Below are positions 7,361 through 12,755 of a stretch of 12,755 nucleotides of DNA, in pieces (position 1 is the stretch's first letter; each line of letters opens with the position of its first letter). This stretch comes from Dimargaris cristalligena (Eukaryota > Kickxellomycota > Dimargaritomycetes > Dimargaritales > Dimargaritaceae). The notes beneath the pieces were generated by a model that had not been told where the DNA came from, ran no database searches, and saw nothing but the letters and a program-made list of their open reading frames with translations. The stretch spans positions 1 to 12,755 of the forward strand of contig JANBQC010000717.1 of NCBI GenBank assembly GCA_027576995.1, given 5' to 3'. A program made the translations under genes and the position numbers.

Positions 7361-8018
7361 CCCTTCTCTTCCTTCTTCGTGCCAATCACCATCAAATATC
7401 AAAAAGTAAACAAACGCACAAACCCAGTTCCCTCTCTTAAGCTGCGGTGAGGGTGGGCTAATATCCTATAGAGAACAGAGGAGGAGGGAGATACAAGGAC
7501 CAACCACCACTAGGAAGAGAGAGCGGGTTGTGGTTTTACTCCATCCTCGGGTATTGCAATATATACACCGGGTTACCCTTACTACGGTATTGGTATAATA
7601 TGACTATTATATAATAGATTATTGGTTTATGGGGGAGACTTTCATTGCTTTGATATATTATGAAACATCTATTATTAACAACGGTCTTGGATACCGCCAC
7701 TTACACCGTCCCCACGGTACGGGTTAACAACCACCATATTTCTCCACCTCGCCATGGAAATAACACGCAGTGAATGCCCGCGGTTCAGAGTCATACGACT
7801 TATCCACTCTAAACGACCCGTTGTCTATTATTACTCCCATCACCTTTACTTTGGAAACGAATCATGCTACACCACCCATTTTCCTTCCGCTCGATGCAGT
7901 GAAACGGGGGCCATTGGGGTAAGGGGATTAGAGGCATAACCCTCTTCCCTTTTCATTGACCATTACCCGACCGATACCACCATTGTATCTACACCACTAG
8001 CATACTAGGCAGTAATCC
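7361..8018. other. Intergenic, nothing supported
   Basis: This is mixed AT-rich DNA. A 61-codon plus-strand frame starting at 7754 has an acceptable ATG context (GCCATGGAAA), but its product is Tyr/His/Arg-scattered with no domain. I see no RNA gene or repeat. Confidence 0.45.
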
Positions 8019-8267
8019 ATGGCCCAAACTAGAACAACGAACACTAACGATAATTACAGCGTGTTTATAAATTACCAAATTAATCTAATCGTTGGAAAAT
8101 TTAAATGGTGTTCATGGGGGGTATTCCTTACCAACCGGGCGGAGTCGGGAATAAAAATAGCTTTAACAATTGCCACTAGTCCCCGTTGGATACAACGACG
8201 TGTGGTACAGACACTTCAAACAACTCTAGCCGACGGAGACATTCCTGGGGACCGAATAATACCATAA
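8019..8267 (+). CDS. Possible small hypothetical protein, 82 codons
   Basis: The ATG at 8019 has a good +4 context (ATCCATGGCC). The product begins MAQTRTTNTNDNYSVF and has a middle section with Trp (FKWCSWGVFLTNRAESG) and a C-terminal part with RWIQRRVVQTLQTTL, which could form an amphipathic helix. No known domain was recognised. It converges on the 3' end of the synthetase gene, about 190 bases away. Codon use is not distinctive, so it may be a chance frame. Confidence 0.27.
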   Translation: MAQTRTTNTNDNYSVFINYQINLIVGKFKWCSWGVFLTNRAESGIKIALTIATSPRWIQRRVVQTLQTTLADGDIPGDRIIP

Positions 8268-8455
8268 GATCAATCACTCCAGGCCCAGACTGGTATAGTA
8301 GGTAGATTATAGGATTGTCCCCCACCACCACAAAAAATAATAATAAAGGAAATGCAGACAACATATATAAAGGAGACGGGCAGCAGGGTTAGTAGTTTAT
8401 CCCGAAATATTCCCAGTATTCAGTCCATTTATATTACGCCAAAAACAGCTTATGA

Positions 8456-10868
8456 TCAAAATAGAATGGCCGGCCCAATCTACAAACAATCACCTGTCCA
8501 TACCATACCGGCCCAAACATTCTGAATGAATAGTGGTAAGAAAAAAATAAAAACCCAATGCAATTGAATAGATCCGTAATATCCCGGATACTTACCGTAG
8601 TCCCTGTGAGTCCGTAGCGCAGACATTTCATCACTTTGCCCTTAGCCTGGCCAGACTGAGCGGTGAGTTGCTTTACCAGGTCCTGCATAGTTTGGCGTGG
8701 GTTAGTTTGGGAGGGGCTGTCGGAAGCACAAGACAACACTCCTTTCTTTAGTTGAGCGGTAGCTAGGGGTATGATGGAACCTAATGGGAAAAGAGGGATA
8801 CACACAGGCGGGGGTGTACAGTGATCCAGTAAATAGACAGCTTAACTCAACCCAAATTAGGGTGTACTCGGCGGACATGGTGCGGACGAGAGAGAGAGAG
8901 AGAGAGAGAGAGGGCGCTTCCACCGAACACATCTATACTCACACGCGCAATGTACAATGTACACCACGGGTATCCATCGCATAGCAATGCAAATTGAGAT
9001 GGACATAGGTATAGATATGTATAAATGTCCCACCAGATGCGTCAATTAAACCCTGCGATTGACTTACTCATAAGAGGGACTAAAGTGCTGGGCAATACTG
9101 AATCAGGCTGGTCAGTAGATCCGTACACAGGGTCGGCGAAACAAACCCGGGTAGCAGCAGGAAGGTCGGTTGTCTTGACCACCCGGTCCTGTAAGTAGTA
9201 AAATAAGTATGGGTATGGTGGGCAGGGGGTTTTAGTTATTGATTATCCAGCATTAAATAAATAGGATACAGTAGGACGGATTGCGAAGCGGGATGGGTAT
9301 TAATAAAACTAGTGCGGGCGGTATTAGCTAGTAGAGCTTGGGGTATCATCTTACATTGCAAAGTTCCAACGCCTGGCTAATATACGCATCCGAGAATTGT
9401 CTAAGTAACAAATGCATTTAGGAGAAGGTTCGGCGGAAGTTAGTTAAAGCGCTGTACGGGAGATTGCCAAGGGTCCATAATAATAGTAATAATCATAGGA
9501 ATAATAAATATGCGCCTTTGGCGATCCTTCCGGGCCGGAGAATTCCTTAAATGCAATCGAATGCTTTACAATGTCCCCGGTATACCGACGGGAAATCCCA
9601 TGGTGTGTGGTGATTATTATTTTTTGCACTTACTTGGTCGGATACTGCTGCTGTACATGGTGGCGCACTTGGTCGACAAAGCCCACCCTTCGCTTAGCAT
9701 CATTGGCCCAAATCTGTCGGTAATGCAATTTATTGAGCCAGTCGAGTTTAGCGTAGTCAATGGTTGGTTTCGACGTATTAATATTCTCTAATGCAAAAGC
9801 GTCCACCAGTTCGGCCAGGCTAAACACGTTCGCCGATTCGCCGGCGTGAACCAGGGGGGGACTCCAGCCGAGCAGGGCTACGTAATTAACGAGCGCTTCG
9901 GGCAAATACCCGGCCTGGCGTAATCCGTCGACATGGACATCACCCGACCGTTTCGACAGTTTGGATCCATCGGCATTTAACAGCAGCGGCAGATGGACCC
10001 ATTGGGGGGCGTCCCAGCCCAACGCCTCATAGAGGGCCATGTGTTTTGCGGTGGACGACAGCCATTCCTCACCCCGCAGCACATGGGTGATGTGCATATG
10101 GTGATCATCGACGACGTTGGCCAAATGGTAGGTCGGTAAGCCGTCACTCTTGAGGAGGACGGCGTCGTCCGTCAGGTGAGGGTTGACGGGGACGGGGCCG
10201 TAGACTAAATCCGGGACTGCGCGCAAATGAGGGGTAGTCAGCGGCGAAGGGAACCGCAGGCGGATGGTATAGGGTACCCCCTGACTCAACTGGGTATCAA
10301 TGGCGGCCCGACTCAAGTGCGAACACCGCCGATCGTAGGCGGGCGCCAACCCGGACCGCGCTTGTATCTCCCGTAAATGGTCCAACCGTTCGGAACTGCA
10401 AAAACACCGATACGCCCGGTCCCGGTCCACCAGTTCATGGGCGTATTTCTGGTACAGCTCCGTGCGTTCGGATTGGATATACGGGCCGTAAGGACTACTA
10501 TTTTTAATATCGGGACCTTCGTCATACTTTAAACCAGCCCACCGTAAGGCTTCGAGTAAGCCCTCGGTGGCTCCGGGAACGAGACGCTTCCGGTCGGTGT
10601 CTTCGATACGCACAATAAACTGACCACCGGTGTGGCGGGCGAAGAGAAAGTTGAACAGGGCGGTGCGGAGACCCCCTAAATGGAGTTGGCCCGTGGGACT
10701 CGGGGCGAAACGTACCCGGGGGGTCGGCGAGGGTGAATCAGACGTTGGCCTGGTCAAGTGGAGGCGTTGGTACAAGGCAGTGGTGGTAGGTCGCGGCGAT
10801 TGGGCAGTTTGTCGAGCAGGTACCTGGCGGCAGCCCAGCCGAGTAACCATGGCTATCGAGGCGCACAT
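8456..10868 (-). CDS. EARS2/MSE1-like: Mitochondrial glutamyl-tRNA synthetase, five exons
   Basis: This enzyme attaches glutamate to tRNA in mitochondria using ATP. My exons are 9634-10868, 9355-9400, 9068-9188, 8596-8780 and 8456-8479. The phases agree at every junction and sum to 1611 nt (536 residues), close to the roughly 520-540 of the mitochondrial family. Numbered from ATG 10868, the class I signature is PSPTGQLHLGG with HLGG (HIGH motif) at 63-66. RIEDTDR is at 87-93, DDHHMHITHVLRGEEW starts at 254, and KLSKR (KMSKS loop) is at 303-307. Exons 2-4 carry the anticodon-binding part (FSDAYISQALEL, then DRVVKTTDLP, then KGKVMKCLRYGLTGTT). The ATG at 10868 has a weak context. The next, at 10850 (GCCATGG), is stronger, gives 530 residues and starts an Arg-rich leader without acidic residues (MVTRLGCRQVPARQ), as expected for mitochondrial import. 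The last exon is only 24 nt and rests on the GP pair that follows LTG in this family. Confidence is high for identity and for exons 1-3, and lower for the exon 4 start and exon 5. Confidence 0.93.
8480..8595 (-). other. Synthetase intron 4 (116 nt)
   Basis: The donor GTAAGTATCC follows the codons LTGTT; the acceptor TTTGTAG precedes ATTGGGCCG. A stronger-looking acceptor (pyrimidine tract then ATTCAG) lies further upstream within this interval. Using it would give a different short tail (NVWAGMVWTGDCL) without the expected GP. The chosen site is favoured by family alignment, not by splice strength. Confidence 0.6.
8781..9067 (-). other. Synthetase intron 3 (287 nt) with an AG/AG acceptor choice
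   Basis: The donor is GTAAGTC at 9067. The acceptor is CCCATTAG (AG at 8781-8782) after a pyrimidine tract. A second in-frame acceptor, CCCCTAG (AG at 8763-8764), lies 18 nt further on. The two choices differ by six residues (SIIPLA region). The intron also holds the GA/CT microsatellite at 8888-8912. Confidence 0.75.
8888..8912. repeat. GA dinucleotide microsatellite, 25 bases
   Basis: There are twelve and a half GA units on the plus strand. On the transcribed sense strand of the synthetase gene this is a CT tract inside intron 3, about 105 bases before the acceptor. Confidence 0.95.
9189..9354 (-). other. Synthetase intron 2 (166 nt)
   Basis: The donor is GTAAGATG after CTTTGCAAT and the acceptor is CTACTTACAG before GACCGGGTG. 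A branch-like AATAACTAAAAC lies about 50 bases before the acceptor. Removal joins ALELCN to DRVVKTTDLP in phase 0, which restores the family pattern. Confidence 0.88.
9401..9633 (-). other. Synthetase intron 1 (233 nt)
   Basis: The donor GTAAGTGC splits the Lys codon after QQQYPT; the acceptor is GTTACTTAG before ACAATTCTCG. The in-frame stop of the long first exon is part of this donor (AAGTAAGT), which is why a simple scan ends there. An AT-rich, Tyr-coding stretch near 9480-9500 is stop-free on the minus strand but matches nothing in the family, so I treat it as intron. Confidence 0.85.
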
Positions 10869-12132
10869 GGAGTATAAGCGATAGGGGGGAATAGGATTCG
10901 AAATGGGACTAATTAACCAGACAAAATACCGCTGCTGGGGAGAAACAGCCGTGGAACACCACAGGTGGAGCTCGGCTTGGGCGCCTGGGGGCGGTTTCAA
11001 TGCGGCACGTCAGTCGCGTGAATCTACATGTCCAGCAACTAGACTCCCTCCCCCTCTCTAGTGTGGTATCCCCCCCCTCTTCCCCCAGTCTGCCACCTCG
11101 TATGGGGTGAATCTGACTACCTACCATACGCCTTGAAGTCCCCCCGCTGTGAATAATTAGGACAATCCTTTAGGCCGAGATTCTCCACTGACTATAATTC
11201 AGCCAACCAGCCTCGTTTGTGCGCTAAATCTACTAGTCCCACAATCCATTTCCTATTCATGGACTACAAACGAGTTCTATAAAAAGGGCACCGAAGACCT
11301 TCTAATTAAAATCATCGCGTGCGGTACCTAATATACATGGTATCCAGCTCATTTGACTATTTCCGGGTAGATTCTGATTTTTCTATTAATTTTCTAAATT
11401 AATCGTTAATTCTGCAATAGTTTTGGCCCTTGAGTCTTATGAGCGTATAGCAAATAGGGGCTTCCACGGCAATTCGAGGCAGACCATGCACTTGTGTATG
11501 GTTTATATGACCACCTCCGAAAGCCACTAGAGACCATGACATCTCTTTTCCTTTAACTCTCTCTCTCTTTTTATAACTAAAATAAAATAAATAAGTTCGA
11601 TTACTTGCAAGATGTTGTGAAGTAATCATAGATATGAATGCAATCGTATTTTAACCTTCGAAATAAGGAGCCTGTTTTACGAAACGAGTATTTCTATATT
11701 TCCGTGTTAGTCGATGTAGCCAGAAATAGCTAAGCCCCCCCGGCGGAAATAATTTAATAAACCAACACTGGGTTTGGAGCTAAATGAAGGAGACTGAAGA
11801 TCCCGATTACCTCGGATTAAAAATAGTCCAGACTAGTAAAGTAAGGCAGAAACTAGAGGGTTATATGCCCCCTTCCCCTTGTACATGATTGGCAATTTAC
11901 CAGCGAATGCTGTGCCTAAGCCACCCGTTTTCCAGCATTGCAGTTTCCGATACTGGGCTGTGCCTATTATATCCGCCCTGCAATGCAACTCATAGTATAG
12001 TTATTTTATATATAAATATAGTCGACGCTATTGTAGGTTTAGCTTTGATTTCAGAGGGCGAACCTATCTAATAAAAGCGTCGGTCAATTGGTATTATGAA
12101 ACCAGCTACCCCCCATTGAAACCAACGTATTA
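10869..12132. other. Synthetase leader and promoter, then non-coding DNA
   Basis: The stretch just above 10868 should contain the 5' leader and promoter of the synthetase on the minus strand. The frame stays open upstream to about 11000 but has no ATG there. Beyond it the DNA is mixed and AT-rich. A 76-codon minus frame at 11399-11629 has an ATG (MITSQHLASNRTYLF) but no domain or codon signal. A 60-codon plus frame near 11889 has no ATG start. Neither is supported. Confidence 0.45.
11278..11286 (+). promoter_or_regulatory. TATA-like box, no clear gene downstream
   Basis: TATAAAAAG on the plus strand, in the context TTCTATAAAAAGGGCACC, is a close TATA match. The first ATG downstream is at 11337 and opens only a 21-codon frame, so the box has no convincing target. 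Confidence 0.22.
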
Positions 12133-12387
12133 TTAGGACAGCAGTGATTGACTAAAGGGCCTTTTGTTTTCTTTTCTTGGGGGGTCCATGATGTTTTCTG
12201 GACTATACAAGTCGGTTTTGAGATTATCTGCGAGGGTGTGTATGTATTCTATGCTAAACTGATTAGGATTGGTTAAAGGGGTGCTAGGTTTCAATATGTT
12301 TAACAGCCAGTTTACCCGAGAAGTGCTACTGTGAAACACTCTAGGAAAGTTCCACACCAAAACCGGCGGCTCAAATGAGAACTTTGG
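12133..12387 (-). CDS. Possible terminal coding exon, unknown product
   Basis: The minus strand is stop-free for 84 codons, from after a TGA at 12388-12390 to a TAA at 12133. There is no ATG near its start. The translation is polar and protein-like (RVNWLLNILKPSTPL, QFSIEYIHTLADNLKTDLY, then MDPPRKENKRPFSQS). A possible acceptor (GTGACCAAAG, with GTGAC as a weak branch) lies just inside the upstream end. If real it would be the last exon of a gene whose earlier exons lie to the right. No family was recognised and chance is a serious alternative. Confidence 0.25.
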   Translation of the reverse strand, partial: PKFSFEPPVLVWNFPRVFHSSTSRVNWLLNILKPSTPLTNPNQFSIEYIHTLADNLKTDLYSPENIMDPPRKENKRPFSQSLLS

Positions 12388-12755
12388 TCACGGTAGGCGA
12401 GAAGATGTATAATTGAGGGTATAAATCCGGCGGCAAGACGGACCCGAAATAGCATTATTCTCATGGAAACTAGCTATGGTGCTGGCATTCCCTGCACCTG
12501 GTGGTTTGATGGCAGCTGTACATCGGTGGGTCCGGCTGCACGTAAATGTCGACGATTGCTATTAATAGGAAGACCGGGTGATTAATAATAATGGCCCCGG
12601 CCTGCAGACAGAGTTGGTTAGCTGACAAGGGGGGGGGGTTATGAGGGAGACGTGCTGCTGGTCATTATCCACAGTTACCTAGTGTTACGTTTGGTCGTGG
12701 TGGACTAGTATTTAGGGGAGCCGAGTAGGACGTAGGGTTTTTTAAGATATATATA
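12388..12755. other. Right edge: TATA-like box, short conflicting frames, G10 run
   Basis: GGGTATAAATCCGG (TATAAAT at 12420-12426) stands on the plus strand about 40 bases before an ATG at 12463. That ATG opens a 40-codon frame rich in Cys and Trp (METSYGAGIPCTWWFDG), and a GTAAAT donor-like site lies inside. The minus strand is also open across 12478-12662. The frames conflict and neither is convincing. A run of ten G residues lies at 12629-12638. The window ends in a short TA repeat. Confidence 0.3.

Noticed and set aside
8176..8364. 62-codon minus-strand frame with a hydrophobic N-terminus (MLSAFPLLLFFVVVG)
   Set aside because: It lies just past the synthetase stop in AT-rich DNA. The hydrophobic start comes from TTATTATT and GTGGTGGTG runs, and there is no domain. 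It also overlaps the plus-strand candidate at 8019-8267.
8363..8529. Plus-strand TATATAAAGG followed by a 25-codon ATG frame
   Set aside because: It is antisense to the synthetase 3' end, too short, and has no supporting composition.
9444..9629. Stop-free minus-strand stretch inside synthetase intron 1, a possible extra exon
   Set aside because: Skipping it gives a phase-consistent join and normal family length. Its Tyr-rich translation matches nothing expected at this position.
10884..10910. tRNA B-box-like GGATTCGAAAT
   Set aside because: No matching A box, acceptor stem or cloverleaf could be paired around it, and it lies in the synthetase leader.

Overview
The window looks like nuclear DNA from a eukaryote with short GT-AG introns, most likely a fungus. 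The evidence is a bacterial-type glutamyl-tRNA synthetase with a mitochondrial-type leader, split by introns of 116-287 nt with GTAAGT-like donors, AT-rich spacers, and coding runs much richer in GC than their flanks. An early-diverging fungal lineage is my guess; nothing here proves it. I see no transposon, CRISPR array, rRNA or convincing tRNA gene.

Layout, left to right. At 342-442 there is an imperfect direct repeat. At 494-866 (minus) lies a candidate small two-exon gene or orphan terminal exon. At 872-2419 (minus) is a long open frame for an unrecognised protein, and just upstream at 2536-2718 (minus) is a short frame with a clear signal peptide that may be its true first exon. From 2.7 to 4.4 kb the DNA is mostly non-coding. 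At 4436-6889 (minus) is a long Ser/Thr/Pro-rich, probably disordered and nuclear protein with an acidic middle and a basic C-terminal tail. A spacer of about 330 bp separates it from a divergent 45-codon frame at 7223-7360 (plus). After mostly empty sequence, the mitochondrial glutamyl-tRNA synthetase occupies 8456-10868 (minus) in five phase-consistent exons totalling 536 codons. The rest (10.9-12.76 kb) is largely non-coding, with a possible exon at 12133-12387 (minus) and a few TATA-like boxes.

All three well-supported coding regions are on the minus strand, and nothing links their functions. Only the synthetase is identified with confidence: it charges tRNA for mitochondrial translation. 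I found no clearly new biological system. The most useful leads are the gene structures that ATG-to-stop scanning misses: the five-exon synthetase with its 24-nt last exon, the signal-peptide exon in front of the unknown gene, and the exon-like frame at 494-719.
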